Assembly: GCF_020216025.1 (NCBI RefSeq)
Contig: NZ_JAIWNC010000017.1
Span: 62,001-126,000, forward strand
DNA: 64,000 nucleotides
Source of the DNA: Jidongwangia harbinensis
GTDB lineage: Bacteria > Actinomycetota > Actinomycetes > Mycobacteriales > Micromonosporaceae
Direction of reading: 5' to 3'
Shown: piece by piece, positions 7,935 through 17,362 of the stretch
Position numbering within the stretch: position 1 is the first letter of the stretch
How the letters are laid out: every line of letters begins with the position of its first letter
Translations under genes and position numbers: made by a program
Notes under the pieces: model-generated
Databases searched by the model: none
What the model was told of the DNA's origin: nothing
Seen by the model: the letters and a program-made list of their open reading frames with translations, nothing else

Positions 7935-8942
7935 ATGTCGCTGGATGACTTCGCCCGCTACCCGCTGCTGTTCGGCCCGTCGCCGGTGCACCGCCTGGAC
8001 CGGCTCACCCGGCACCTGGGCGGCGCCACGGTCTGGGCGAAGCGGGAGGACTGCAACTCCGGCATCGCGTACGGCGGCAACAAGACCCGCAAGCTGGAGT
8101 ACCTGGTCGCGGACGCGCTGGCGCAGGGCTGCGACACGCTGGTCTCGATCGGCGGCGTGCAGTCGAACCACACCCGGCAGGTGGCGGCCGTCGCGGCGTA
8201 CGCCGGCCTGAAGTGTGTCCTGGTCCAGGAGAGCTGGGTGGACTGGCCGGACAGCGTCTACGACAAGGTCGGCAACATCCTGATCAGCCGGCTGGCCGGT
8301 GCGGACGTGCGGCTGGTCCGGGCCGGGTTCGGCATCGGCTTCAAGGAGAGCTGGGACGCCGCGCTGGCCGAGGTGACGGCGGCCGGCGGGAAGCCGTACC
8401 CGATCCCGGCCGGGGCGTCCGACCACCGCCTGGGCGGGCTGGGGTTCGCCGGCTGGGCCGCGGAGGTCGAGCAGCAGGAGCGGGCTTTGGGCGTCTTCTT
8501 CGACACGATCGTCGTCTGCTCGGTCACCGGCAGCACCCAGGCCGGCATGATCGCCGGTTTCGCGGGGCAGGAACGGCCCCGGCGGGTGCTCGGGATCGAC
8601 GGTTCCGCGAAGCCGGCCGAGACCCGCGACCAGGTGGCCCGGATCGCCCGGAACACCGCCCGGCTGGTCGGCCTGGAGCGGGACCTGCGGGACGACGAGA
8701 TCCTGCTGGACGACCGGTACCACGCCGGCGTGTACGGCATCCCGGACGAGTCCACCCTGGACGCCATGCGGGTCGCGGCGCGCACCGAGGGCATGGTCAC
8801 CGACCCGGTGTACGAGGGCAAGTCGATGGCCGGGCTGATCGACCTGGTCACCCGCGGCGAGATCGAGCGCGGTTCGCACGTCCTGTACGCCCACCTCGGC
8901 GGGCAACCGGCGCTCAACGCGTACAGCGCCCTGTTCTCGTGA
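7935..8942 (+). CDS. acdS: 1-aminocyclopropane-1-carboxylate deaminase
   Basis: PLP enzyme that breaks the plant ethylene precursor ACC into 2-oxobutyrate and ammonia; cytosolic, 335 aa (family about 338). The PLP lysine is in 'GGNKTRKLEYL' (Lys50). The residues that separate true ACC deaminases from D-cysteine desulfhydrases are present: Glu in 'PVYEGKSM' and Leu in 'YAHLGG'. The ribosome site AGGAGG precedes the ATG. An SDR gene overlaps the stop as GTGA. The gene implies a plant- or rhizosphere-associated lifestyle, or use of ACC as a nitrogen source. Confidence 0.95.
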   Translation: MSLDDFARYPLLFGPSPVHRLDRLTRHLGGATVWAKREDCNSGIAYGGNKTRKLEYLVADALAQGCDTLVSIGGVQSNHTRQVAAVAAYAGLKCVLVQESWVDWPDSVYDKVGNILISRLAGADVRLVRAGFGIGFKESWDAALAEVTAAGGKPYPIPAGASDHRLGGLGFAGWAAEVEQQERALGVFFDTIVVCSVTGSTQAGMIAGFAGQERPRRVLGIDGSAKPAETRDQVARIARNTARLVGLERDLRDDEILLDDRYHAGVYGIPDESTLDAMRVAARTEGMVTDPVYEGKSMAGLIDLVTRGEIERGSHVLYAHLGGQPALNAYSALFS

Positions 8943-9712
8943 CGTCGTCGTACGTGGTCACCGGCGGCGGTCGCGGGGTGGGCCGGGCGATCGTAGAGCG
9001 CCTGCTCGGTGCGCGGGACACCGTGGTGGTGCTGGAGTTCGACGCGGCGGCGGTCGCCTGGGCGGAAACCCATCCGGCGGCGGACCGGATCGTGCCGGTG
9101 CTCGGGGACGCCGCCGACGAGGCGGTTGCCGAACGCGCGGCGGGCGCCGCGGTGTCGGCCGCGCCGCTCGCCGGGTGGGTGAACAACGCCGCGGTGTTCC
9201 GGGACGCGTGGCTGCACGAGACGCCGGCGGCCCGGGTGGCGGAGCTGATCGGGGACAACCTGCGTCCGGCGGTGACCGGCTGCGCGGTGGCGATCCGTCG
9301 GTTCCTGGCGGCGGGCGGACCCGGCGCGATCGTCAACGTGTCGTCGCACCAGGCTCAGCGGCCGGTGCGCGGCGCGCTCGCGTACGCCACCGCGAAGGCC
9401 GCCGTGGAGGGTCTGACCCGGGCGCTCGCCGTCGACTACGGGCCGCGGGGCATCCGCACGAACGCGGTGGCGCTCGGCTCGATCGCCACCGAACGCTCCG
9501 ACGCGTACCTCGGCGGGTTGGCTCCGGACGCCGCCGAGAGGTTCCGGCGCGAGATCCGGTCGGTGCAGCCGCTGGGCCGGATGGGCCGCACCGACGAGGT
9601 CGCGGACGCGGTGGCGTTCCTGGTGTCGGACGCGGCGAGCTTCGTCAACGGCGCGGTCCTGCCGGTCGACGGTGGCCGCTCGGCGGTCGGCCGCGATCCC
9701 GAGGAAGCCTGA
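8939..9712 (+). CDS. Short-chain dehydrogenase/reductase (SDR)
   Basis: NAD(P)-dependent oxidoreductase of 257 aa with a classical SDR layout: cofactor loop TGGGRGVGR (about 7-15), 'VNNAAV' after strand 4, catalytic Ser in 'NVSSHQA', and YATAK with Tyr and Lys. The C-terminal 'FVNGAVLPVDGG' is also typical. GTG at 8939 overlaps the acdS stop, so the two are coupled. A role in metabolism of the 2-oxobutyrate product is possible, but no substrate can be assigned. Confidence 0.88.
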   Translation: MTSSYVVTGGGRGVGRAIVERLLGARDTVVVLEFDAAAVAWAETHPAADRIVPVLGDAADEAVAERAAGAAVSAAPLAGWVNNAAVFRDAWLHETPAARVAELIGDNLRPAVTGCAVAIRRFLAAGGPGAIVNVSSHQAQRPVRGALAYATAKAAVEGLTRALAVDYGPRGIRTNAVALGSIATERSDAYLGGLAPDAAERFRREIRSVQPLGRMGRTDEVADAVAFLVSDAASFVNGAVLPVDGGRSAVGRDPEEA

Positions 9713-9726
9713 CCGCGACCGCCCGC

Positions 9727-10083
9727 TCAGGCGATCAGCTGCTCGATCAGCGCCCACACGCTGCCGGCCGCCGCGGTCACGCCGCCGACCGACGCGGCCC
9801 GCCGCCGGATCCGGTCGACGTACCCCTCGAGCTTCTCCGGGTCGGGGTCCGCGCGCCGGACCTCCGCCTCCAGCTCGTCCAGGTCCCGCCGGACCAGCGG
9901 GGCCTGGGGCACCTGCCCGATGCCGGCCTCGACCAGCCGGCGCAGGTGCGCCACGGCGGCGAGCACGTCGGGACCGTGCGCGGACCCGACGATCGGCCCG
10001 CCGTACTGGTTCGCGGTCGCGCCGGTGCCCATCGCGAGGGCGCCGTTCACGTCGCCGGTGATGTGCAGGTCGTGATCCCTCAT
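9727..10083 (-). CDS. Small conserved protein with GDVNG-(x)-AMGTGATA motif
   Basis: 118 aa, function unrecognised. The N-terminus reads 'HITGDVNGALAMGTGATANQ'; the rest is helical with a charged central part (RRDLDELEAEVRRADPDPEKL) and a hydrophobic Ala/Val-rich C-terminal segment. The same Gly-rich motif closes the protein encoded immediately upstream (10080-11846), with which it shares a 4-bp ATGA overlap. The pair is thus co-translated and probably interacts. The motif recalls short Gly-rich tags of actinobacterial conflict-type proteins, but this is not a family assignment. Confidence 0.7.
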   Translation of the reverse strand: MRDHDLHITGDVNGALAMGTGATANQYGGPIVGSAHGPDVLAAVAHLRRLVEAGIGQVPQAPLVRRDLDELEAEVRRADPDPEKLEGYVDRIRRRAASVGGVTAAAGSVWALIEQLIA

Positions 10084-11846
10084 GACTGCTTCGGTCCCTT
10101 CGGGGTGGAGGCGGTGGCGGTCGCACCGGTGCCCATGGCGAACGATCCGTTGACGTCGCCGTTGATCGTGGCGGTCCAGTTCTGGGTGAACTTCGTGCGG
10201 AACTCGGAGGTGTCCACGCCCTCGGCGGTGAGGAACTCGATCACCGCCTCGGCGATGCGCCGCTCGATCAGCCGCAGGTACTTCTCCGAGTCGAGCCGCT
10301 GCACGTAGCTGGCGAAGGTCTTCCGCGAGGCGATCTCCCGTACGTCCACCCGGGCGCCGAAGTCGTACACCGGCTCGCGCTGGGACTCGGTGTCCGCCCG
10401 GGTCATGCTGCCGTTCAGCTGCAGGTGGCGCCGGATCGCGCGGGCCAGTCCGACCGGTGCCGTCACGACGCCCACCGCGAACTCCTGGACCGCCTCGCGC
10501 AGCGCGGTGTTCATGGTCGAGTCGCCGCTCAGCGCGTACCGGTCGATGTCGAGGTACTGCTGCCGCAGCGGGCCGAGCACGGTCTCCACCACCTCGACGT
10601 AGAGCATCCCGCCCTCGACCGCGATGTGGGTGAACGCGGTGGCCACCACGCTCTGGTGTTCACTGGGCATGATGGTCTGGCCGTCCGCCGCGACCGCGGG
10701 TTTCTCCTGCGCGCCGACCGAGGCGCGCAGGAAGTGCCGGGCGCTGGTCTGCGGGAACCGGATGATGGCGTCGACGGCTTCGCCGGTGGCGAACGCGTAG
10801 GGCAACCGGACCTGCTGGTCGATCAGCGGGTAGCCGTGCCAGCGGGTGCCGGCGGCGACCACCTGGTCGCGCAGTTGCAGGCCGGTCATCCGCTCCTGTT
10901 CGGGCAGGTCCCGGGAGCGCAGCGCGGCGAGGCGCTGGCGGACGTGCGCGACCAGCGCGACCGGGTCGACCCGGACCGGGCGGGGTGGCACGCCGTCCGG
11001 GGGTTCCTCGTCCGGCCGCAGTTCCACCACGATGGACCAGGCGTCGACCCGGTTCCCGGCGCCGACGAACGGTTCGAAGCCGGAGTGCAGCACCACGTTT
11101 CCGTGCTGGGCCCGGCTCACCGTGCCGACCCGGTGTTCCACGTCGGTGCGCGGCAGCCGGGGCGGCCGGACCGGCGCGCCGGGTGCGAGTTCGGTGATGA
11201 TCGTGTTGATCATGCGGTGCCGCGCCCAGGTCAGCACCCCGAGCAGGACCAGAGCCAGAACCACGAGGCCCACGAGGTACGTCCGGACGGAACCGCCGTC
11301 CGGGGCGAGCGCCGGGGTGTCCGCGTACCCGTACCCGTACCCGCTCGACGACCCGGCCAGGTTGAGCACCGCCACCAGCGGTCCGGCCAGGCAGCTGAGC
11401 GCCGTCAGGCCGACCAGCGCCACCAGGACGAACTTCCACACCGGCCAGCGCTTCTGCCGCCGGGCCAGGGTGGGCAGCGCGACCAGCAGGGCGAGCGTCA
11501 CCAGCGACAGGGTGACCATGGGCGCGATCACCATGGCGGCCAGCAGGGTGACGCAGAGGGCGGCGTTGCGGGCCGCCCACAGGCGCCGGGCCTGGAAGCA
11601 GTGGCGCAGCACGGCCTCCACGTCGTAGCCGATGGCCGGGATCACCGCACGGTGGCTGTCCGCGACGATCTCCCGGATCGCCCGGTCGGCGAAGTCCTCG
11701 TCGATGTACGCCGCACCGCACAGGTAGCGGGTGGTGGAGCTGAGGCGCTCCGGTGACGACCGGGACAGGCCGTCGTCGTGCTCGAACAGTTCCGCGTGGT
11801 GGTCGTCGAGGTGGCGGGCGCCGGTGGTGTCCGGGGACGCAGTCAT
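10080..11846 (-). CDS. Large membrane protein ending in INGDVNG-AMGTGATA motif
   Basis: 588 aa, no clear family. An acidic N-terminal region of about 95 residues precedes paired hydrophobic segments at about 100-150 and two more separated by a Gly/Tyr-rich loop (SSSGYGYGYADTP), giving four predicted membrane helices by residue 250. The C-terminal 330 residues are soluble and mixed alpha/beta, with 'VVELRPDEEPPDGVPPRPVRVDP' like a large cytoplasmic sensor or effector region. The extreme C-terminus 'TINGDVNGSFAMGTGATA' nearly repeats the N-terminus of the downstream 118-aa partner. The ATG at 11846 is divergent from the zinc-ribbon gene at 12095. Confidence 0.75.
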   Translation of the reverse strand: MTASPDTTGARHLDDHHAELFEHDDGLSRSSPERLSSTTRYLCGAAYIDEDFADRAIREIVADSHRAVIPAIGYDVEAVLRHCFQARRLWAARNAALCVTLLAAMVIAPMVTLSLVTLALLVALPTLARRQKRWPVWKFVLVALVGLTALSCLAGPLVAVLNLAGSSSGYGYGYADTPALAPDGGSVRTYLVGLVVLALVLLGVLTWARHRMINTIITELAPGAPVRPPRLPRTDVEHRVGTVSRAQHGNVVLHSGFEPFVGAGNRVDAWSIVVELRPDEEPPDGVPPRPVRVDPVALVAHVRQRLAALRSRDLPEQERMTGLQLRDQVVAAGTRWHGYPLIDQQVRLPYAFATGEAVDAIIRFPQTSARHFLRASVGAQEKPAVAADGQTIMPSEHQSVVATAFTHIAVEGGMLYVEVVETVLGPLRQQYLDIDRYALSGDSTMNTALREAVQEFAVGVVTAPVGLARAIRRHLQLNGSMTRADTESQREPVYDFGARVDVREIASRKTFASYVQRLDSEKYLRLIERRIAEAVIEFLTAEGVDTSEFRTKFTQNWTATINGDVNGSFAMGTGATATASTPKGPKQS

Positions 11847-12094
11847 GGCCAGGTTCCTGTCGGCAGGGTCGCGACGGTGCCGCGGCGATTCAGGAGCCGA
11901 AAGTAATGGCCCGGTGGCTTTCGGCGACATCGACCGTTCAGGGGGCCGGGCGCCTCCGATGTGGCCGCCGTCGCACAACCGAACACCGTCCGTTGTGGGG
12001 CCGAACACCCAGTGTCGTCGACGCCGCGACGTGGTGAGCATGGGTCCGTCGGCGTCGACTGTGGAGACGCCGCACACCGGAAGTGGAGTACGAC

Positions 12095-12931
12095 ATGTGG
12101 ACCTGCAGCGCGTGCGGCGAGACCAATGCGGGTGACGCCGCGGTCTGTGCGGTCTGTGCCCGTCCGGCACCGGCCGCGTCCCCTCGCCCGTCGTCCGGGG
12201 ACCCGACGCTGCCGGCCGGCCCGGCGCCGGTCGCGGACCGGTATGTGGCCCCTCGACCGCGGCCGGCCTGGCGGTGGCCGGCCCTGGTCGGCCTGGTCGT
12301 GCTGGCCCTGACCGCGGTGATCCTGGTGCCGCGCCTGACCGGCCCGGGTGCGGACGGCCCGCCCACCGGCGGCAGCGGGGCGGCGGACGACGGCGTGGTG
12401 CCGCCGGAGGAGACGGTTCCGCCGCTGCCGGACGAGACCGAGCCGACGCCGGATCTCCCGCCGGACCAGACCGAGCCCACCCCGGAGGTGCCCGAGCCCA
12501 CGCCGGAGGTGCCGGATCAGGTGGGCCTCGTCCGGATCGACGCCGGTCTGCCGGATCCGCCCGCCGCCGAGGTGGCGCGCGTGTTCGACACCTACTTCTC
12601 CGGGATCAACACCAAGGACTACGACTCGGTGCGCCCGGTGCTGGACCCGGCCGGCGTGGTCGACCCGACCGACGACGCGCAGATGGCCGTGTTCGCCGAG
12701 GGCACCGCCACCACCCAGGATTCGGACATCACGCTCCGCTCGATCGAGGGCGCGGACGGTGACCCGGTCCGGGCACTGGTCACGTTCCGCAGCCGGCAGG
12801 ACGCCGGCGACGGCCCGAAGGGCCGGTCCCAGGAGACCTGCACGCACTGGCAGATCCGGTACGACCTGAGCCACGACACCACCGCCGGCTACCGCATCGT
12901 CCGCGGCAAGGCCACCGACCGGCCCTGTTGA
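12095..12931 (+). CDS. Zinc-ribbon, single-pass membrane protein
   Basis: 278 aa. The N-terminal zinc ribbon is CSAC...CAVC (residues 4-7 and 18-21). A Pro/Ala linker leads to one membrane helix (WPALVGLVVLALTAVILV, about 61-78), then a low-complexity Thr/Pro/Glu linker (EPTPDLPPDQTEPTPEVPEP), and a C-terminal domain of about 110 residues resembling NTF2-like folds (FDTYFSGINTKDYDSV). The ATG has GGAG upstream. Topology suggests a cytosolic zinc ribbon and an outside C-terminal domain. It lies 57 bp ahead of the helicase gene; function unknown. Confidence 0.75.
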   Translation: MWTCSACGETNAGDAAVCAVCARPAPAASPRPSSGDPTLPAGPAPVADRYVAPRPRPAWRWPALVGLVVLALTAVILVPRLTGPGADGPPTGGSGAADDGVVPPEETVPPLPDETEPTPDLPPDQTEPTPEVPEPTPEVPDQVGLVRIDAGLPDPPAAEVARVFDTYFSGINTKDYDSVRPVLDPAGVVDPTDDAQMAVFAEGTATTQDSDITLRSIEGADGDPVRALVTFRSRQDAGDGPKGRSQETCTHWQIRYDLSHDTTAGYRIVRGKATDRPC

Positions 12932-12988
12932 GGGTGGCCGGGCCGAGGGTCGCGGGTGCGGCGGCACACATCGGCTAACCTGCGAAGA

Positions 12989-15900
12989 ATGTCGACGCCG
13001 CCGGAACCGACGCCGCCGGAGTCGCCGACCGTCATCCGCGATCGGGCCGTCTCGGTGGCCGACTACCTGCTGGCCGTCCGGGCCCAGATGGACCGGCCGG
13101 CGCGCACCGTGCCGCCCGACACGTTCTGGCTCGACACCCTGCCCGACCACCCGGCGTGCCAGGCCGGACCGTCCGCCGACGGCATCTCCTGGCTGCGGGT
13201 CGGCCTGCCGGAGCTGCCCCCGCCGGTCCCGGTGCCGGCCGAGCTGCGCCGCCGCCTGACCGAGGTGTCCGCCACCGACGAGCCCAAGGTCGACGCCGCC
13301 GAGCCGGGCCCCGGCGGTCCGGGCGGGCCGGCGGCCGGCGGCGACGGGTTGTTCGAGACCTGGCGCGACCAGACCTGGCGGCCGTGGGCCCGCCTGACCG
13401 CCGAGGCGGAACGCACCCGGGTCCTGCACCGCCGGCTGTTCGACCTCATGCACCACCTCGACATGGGCGCCGCCACCACCGAACTGGTCTGGGGCCACGG
13501 CGTGCTGGAGACCGGCATCGGCGAGCACCGGGTGCGGTACCCGCTGGTCGCCACGCCGGTACTGATCGAGTACCAGCCGGACCGGTCGTTGATCACGGTG
13601 TCCCCGGCCGGCCCGTCCCGGCTGCAGACCGACGCGCTGTCCGGGATGGACGAGCGCTACCTGGGCCAGCTGCTGGCGCTCGCCGGTCCGGCCGGCACGA
13701 TCGAGGCGGACCTGTGGAACGACCTCGACCGGCGGGAGTTGTTCGAGCGGGCGCTCGGCCGCCTCGGGTACGACCGGCTGATCACCACGCCCGGCGACCA
13801 GGAGAGCAGGCCGCACATCGTGGACACCGGGGTGCTTTTCGCCCGGCCGAAGCAGCGGCAGCTCCGCGGGTTCCTGGAGAGCCTGCGCGACCGGCTGCTC
13901 TCCGGCGACACCGCGAGCATCGGTGCGCTGGCCGCGATCGTCGCCCACGAACCCAGCCGGCTGCGCATGCCGGACGACCGGCCGGACCAGTGGCGGCGGG
14001 TGGGGGAGCGGCTGCTCATGCCGCTGCCGACGAACGCCGCGCAGGAGTCCATCGCCCGCCGGCTCGCCCAGCACCGCAACGTGGTCGTGCAGGGTCCGCC
14101 CGGCACCGGCAAGACGCACACCATCCGCAACCTGATCTGCCACCTGATGGCGAACGGCAAACGGGTGCTCGTGGTGGCGCAGAAGGAGGACCCGCTGCGG
14201 GTGCTGCGGGACGGCCTGCCGGAGGGCGTACGCGCGCTCTGCCTGGCCGTCCTCGGCCGGACCACCGACCAGCTGGTGCAGCTGCAACTGGCCGCGCGGG
14301 AACTGTCCGACCGGGCCGCCACCCTGGACAAGGCCGCCGAGGCGGCCCGGGTGGACCGGCTCACCGGACTGCTCGAGGACGCCGAGGCCGACCTCGGCCA
14401 GACTCTCGCCGGTCTGCGGGCGATCGCGGCCGGCGAGGCCGCGACGTACCCGATCGACGGGGTGCCGCTGTCGCCCGCCGACGTCGGCGCCTGGCTGCGC
14501 GAGCGGGCCGGCACCGAGGGCGGCATCCCGGACGCGGTGACCGGGGAGTCCCCGCTCACCGCGGAGGACTTCGGCACGCTGCTCGACCTGGCCGCGAAGC
14601 TGACGCCGGCGGACCGGGCGGCGGCGGTGCGCGCGCAGCCGGAGACCGCGGACCTGCCGGACGCCGCACGGGCGCGGCAGGACCGGGCCCGGCGCGCGGA
14701 GGCCGTCGCGGAGACGGTCCGGCTGGCGGAGCGGGGCGTCGACCTCGCGGCGGTACGGGCACACGGTCCCGCCGCGCTGGCCGAACTGCTCGACGACCTG
14801 CGGGACGCGGTGGCGTGGCTGCGGCGCCGGGAGGGCAGCTGGACCGACCGGCTGGGCCGGCTGCTCGGCGACCCGCACTGGCGGACGCTGTGGACCGACC
14901 ACGTCGCCGCCACCGAGGCGCTGCTGTCCGACCTGGCCACGTTGCGGCGGTCGCTCGCCGGGCACCGGGTCACCGTGCCGGCGCCGCTGGCCGCGGAACC
15001 GAAACGCCTGCTCGGGCAGCTGGACGAGGTGCGGCAGCGGTTCGCCGCCGGCAAGGGGCTGAGCCGGCTGCTGCAGGCACCGTTGTACCGGCTGGCCGAC
15101 GAGGTGCGGGTGGACGACGAGCCGCTGCGTACCGTCGCCGACGTCGAGGTGGCCGCGGCCTGGGTGCGGCGCGGGCAACTGCGCCGCCGGCTGGGCGACC
15201 ACTGGGCGGAGTGGCTGGACCGGCTCGCCGTGCCGGATCCCGGCGACGACCCGGAGGCGTGGGCCGGCACGCTGCTCGCCGACGCGGCGCAGTCGCTGGA
15301 CTTCGACGTCCGGCACTGGCCGGAACTGTCGGCGCGGCTGCGTACCCTCGTACCGCAGCAGGAGCTGGACCTCGACGCGAGCCGGCTGGCCGCGGTCTCC
15401 GCCCTGCTGGACACCTGCCCGGCGGTTTTCGCGGCCGACGAGTCGGCGGCCGCGGACGCCGCGGTGGCCGAGCGGATCGCGCCCTGGCCGCGCCTCGCCG
15501 CGGCCTGGGCCGGCCTGGACGGCTGGGACGAGGCGGTGGCCGAGGTACGCCGGCTGGTCGCGCTGCGCACCGACGTGGCCCGGTATGCGGAGCTGCGGGA
15601 CCGCCTGGCGCAGGCCGCGCCGGAGTGGGCCGGGCAGATCGACGCCGGTTATGTGCCGGCGGTGTCCGGGACGCTGTGCCGGCAGGCGTGGGAGTGGCGG
15701 CGCGCGCAGACCTGGTTCGACGAGGTGGTGGGCAGCGTCGACCCGGCCGTGCTGGGGCGGCGGGTGGAGCAGGCCCGGGACCGGATCCGGCGGCTCACCG
15801 CGGAACTCGTGGTGGCGTCCGCGTGGCTGGAGGTGTCGCGCAGCCTGGACGACCGGCGCCGCGCCGCGCTGGCGGACTGGACCACCGCGCTCCGCAAGAT

Positions 15901-17362
15901 CGGGAAGGGTACCGGGCGCAACGCCGCGGCCTGGCAGGCGCACGCGCAGCGGGCCATGGAGTCGGCGGTCGAGGCCGTGCCGGTGTGGGTGATGTCGGTG
16001 GACCGGGCGATCGAGCAGTTCGCCGGCGGCGCGCACTTCGACGTGGTGATCGTGGACGAGGCGTCGCAGGCCGACCTGTTCGCGCTGCCGGTGCTGTCGC
16101 TGGGCGAGCGGGCCGTGGTGGTCGGCGACGACCAGCAGATCGGCCCGCAGCTGGGTTTCGTCGGCTCGGTCACCGGGCTGATCCACAGCCACCTGGACGA
16201 CGTGCCGTCGGCCGAGCACTTCGACCCGGAGTCCTCGCTGTACGACCACGCGGTGCGCCGGTCCCCGGAACGCATCCTGCTGACCGAGCACTTCCGGTGC
16301 GTACCGCAGATCATCGAGTTCTCCTCGAAGCACTACTACGACGGCAAGATCATGCCGCTGCGCGCGGACCGGCCGTCGCTCACCCCGATCCGCACCGTGT
16401 TCCTGGCCTCCGGGGTCCGCGAGCACCTGGCACCGCACGGCGACGTGAACCTGGCCGAGGCGACCGCGCTGGTCGACCGGGTGACCGCGATCGTGGCGGA
16501 CCCGGCGTACGCGCAGAAGTCGCTCGGTGTGATCAGCCTGCTGAGCACCAGCGGCCAGGCCGCGCTGCTGCTGGAACGGATCCGCGAGGCGATCGGCGAG
16601 GACGAGATGGAACGGCGCCGGTTGCGGGTCGGCGACGCGTACACGTTCCAGGGCGACGAGCGCGACGTGGTGCTGGTGTCGATGGTGGTGTCAGGTCAGG
16701 ACGGCCGCCCGGCCGCCTTCACCAAGCGCGAGTTCCACCGCCGGATCAACGTGGCCGCGTCCCGCGCCCGGGACCAGCTGTGGATCTTCCATTCCGTGCA
16801 GCCGTCCGCATTGCTCGCCGACGACGCGCGCAACCTGCTGCTGACGTACGCGACGTCGCCCGCGCCGGTCACCCCGGCGGGCGTGCCGGAGACCGACTTC
16901 GAGCGGGACGTGCTGCGCCGGCTGACCGAGCGCGGGTACCGGCCGGTGCCGCAGTTCCGGATCGGCGCGTACCGGATCGACTTCGTGCTGAACGCTCCCG
17001 ATCCCGGGTTCTCCGCGGAACCCGGAGCGCCGGGCACCGGCAACGACACAGCCGGTCGGCGCCTGGCCATCGAGTGCGACGGCGACGCGTACCACGGCCC
17101 GGAGCAGTGGGAGAGCGACATGCGCCGGCAGTCGGTGCTGGAGCGGGTCGGCAACTGCGTGTTCGTCCGCATCCGCGGCAGTGTCTTCGCCCGCGAGCCG
17201 GACGTCGCGATGCGCCCGGTCTGGCAGCGCATCGCCGACCTCGGGATTCAGCCGGTGGCTAGTTCGCCGGCCGCGCCGGACCGCCCGCCGGCTCCGGCCG
17301 CGCCGGACCGCCCGCCGGCTCCGGCCGCACCGAGTCCTCCGGCGGCTCCAGACGCGCCTTGA
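12989..17362 (+). CDS. SF1 helicase (UPF1-like AAA_11/AAA_12) fused to a PD-(D/E)XK nuclease (REase_MTES_1575/Vsr-like)
   Basis: 1457 aa. Walker A GPPGTGKT is at about residues 369-376 and motif II VDEASQAD near 1020, followed by VGDDQQIGPQ (motif III). AAA_12 motifs include 'YTFQGDERDVVLVSMV' and 'RINVAASRARD'. About 640 residues, rich in charged helices, separate Walker A from motif II. The C-terminal nuclease domain (about 1300-1425) carries 'TDFERDVLRRLTERGY', 'RIDFVL', 'AIECDGDAYH' and 'RQSVLERVG', with acidic residues of the MTES_1575 type in place. Such fusions are frequent in antiphage or DNA-quality systems, but no function is proven. The Pro/Ala tail overlaps the convergent Mrr-like gene by 104 bp. 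Confidence 0.88.
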   Translation: MSTPPEPTPPESPTVIRDRAVSVADYLLAVRAQMDRPARTVPPDTFWLDTLPDHPACQAGPSADGISWLRVGLPELPPPVPVPAELRRRLTEVSATDEPKVDAAEPGPGGPGGPAAGGDGLFETWRDQTWRPWARLTAEAERTRVLHRRLFDLMHHLDMGAATTELVWGHGVLETGIGEHRVRYPLVATPVLIEYQPDRSLITVSPAGPSRLQTDALSGMDERYLGQLLALAGPAGTIEADLWNDLDRRELFERALGRLGYDRLITTPGDQESRPHIVDTGVLFARPKQRQLRGFLESLRDRLLSGDTASIGALAAIVAHEPSRLRMPDDRPDQWRRVGERLLMPLPTNAAQESIARRLAQHRNVVVQGPPGTGKTHTIRNLICHLMANGKRVLVVAQKEDPLRVLRDGLPEGVRALCLAVLGRTTDQLVQLQLAARELSDRAATLDKAAEAARVDRLTGLLEDAEADLGQTLAGLRAIAAGEAATYPIDGVPLSPADVGAWLRERAGTEGGIPDAVTGESPLTAEDFGTLLDLAAKLTPADRAAAVRAQPETADLPDAARARQDRARRAEAVAETVRLAERGVDLAAVRAHGPAALAELLDDLRDAVAWLRRREGSWTDRLGRLLGDPHWRTLWTDHVAATEALLSDLATLRRSLAGHRVTVPAPLAAEPKRLLGQLDEVRQRFAAGKGLSRLLQAPLYRLADEVRVDDEPLRTVADVEVAAAWVRRGQLRRRLGDHWAEWLDRLAVPDPGDDPEAWAGTLLADAAQSLDFDVRHWPELSARLRTLVPQQELDLDASRLAAVSALLDTCPAVFAADESAAADAAVAERIAPWPRLAAAWAGLDGWDEAVAEVRRLVALRTDVARYAELRDRLAQAAPEWAGQIDAGYVPAVSGTLCRQAWEWRRAQTWFDEVVGSVDPAVLGRRVEQARDRIRRLTAELVVASAWLEVSRSLDDRRRAALADWTTALRKIGKGTGRNAAAWQAHAQRAMESAVEAVPVWVMSVDRAIEQFAGGAHFDVVIVDEASQADLFALPVLSLGERAVVVGDDQQIGPQLGFVGSVTGLIHSHLDDVPSAEHFDPESSLYDHAVRRSPERILLTEHFRCVPQIIEFSSKHYYDGKIMPLRADRPSLTPIRTVFLASGVREHLAPHGDVNLAEATALVDRVTAIVADPAYAQKSLGVISLLSTSGQAALLLERIREAIGEDEMERRRLRVGDAYTFQGDERDVVLVSMVVSGQDGRPAAFTKREFHRRINVAASRARDQLWIFHSVQPSALLADDARNLLLTYATSPAPVTPAGVPETDFERDVLRRLTERGYRPVPQFRIGAYRIDFVLNAPDPGFSAEPGAPGTGNDTAGRRLAIECDGDAYHGPEQWESDMRRQSVLERVGNCVFVRIRGSVFAREPDVAMRPVWQRIADLGIQPVASSPAAPDRPPAPAAPDRPPAPAAPSPPAAPDAP

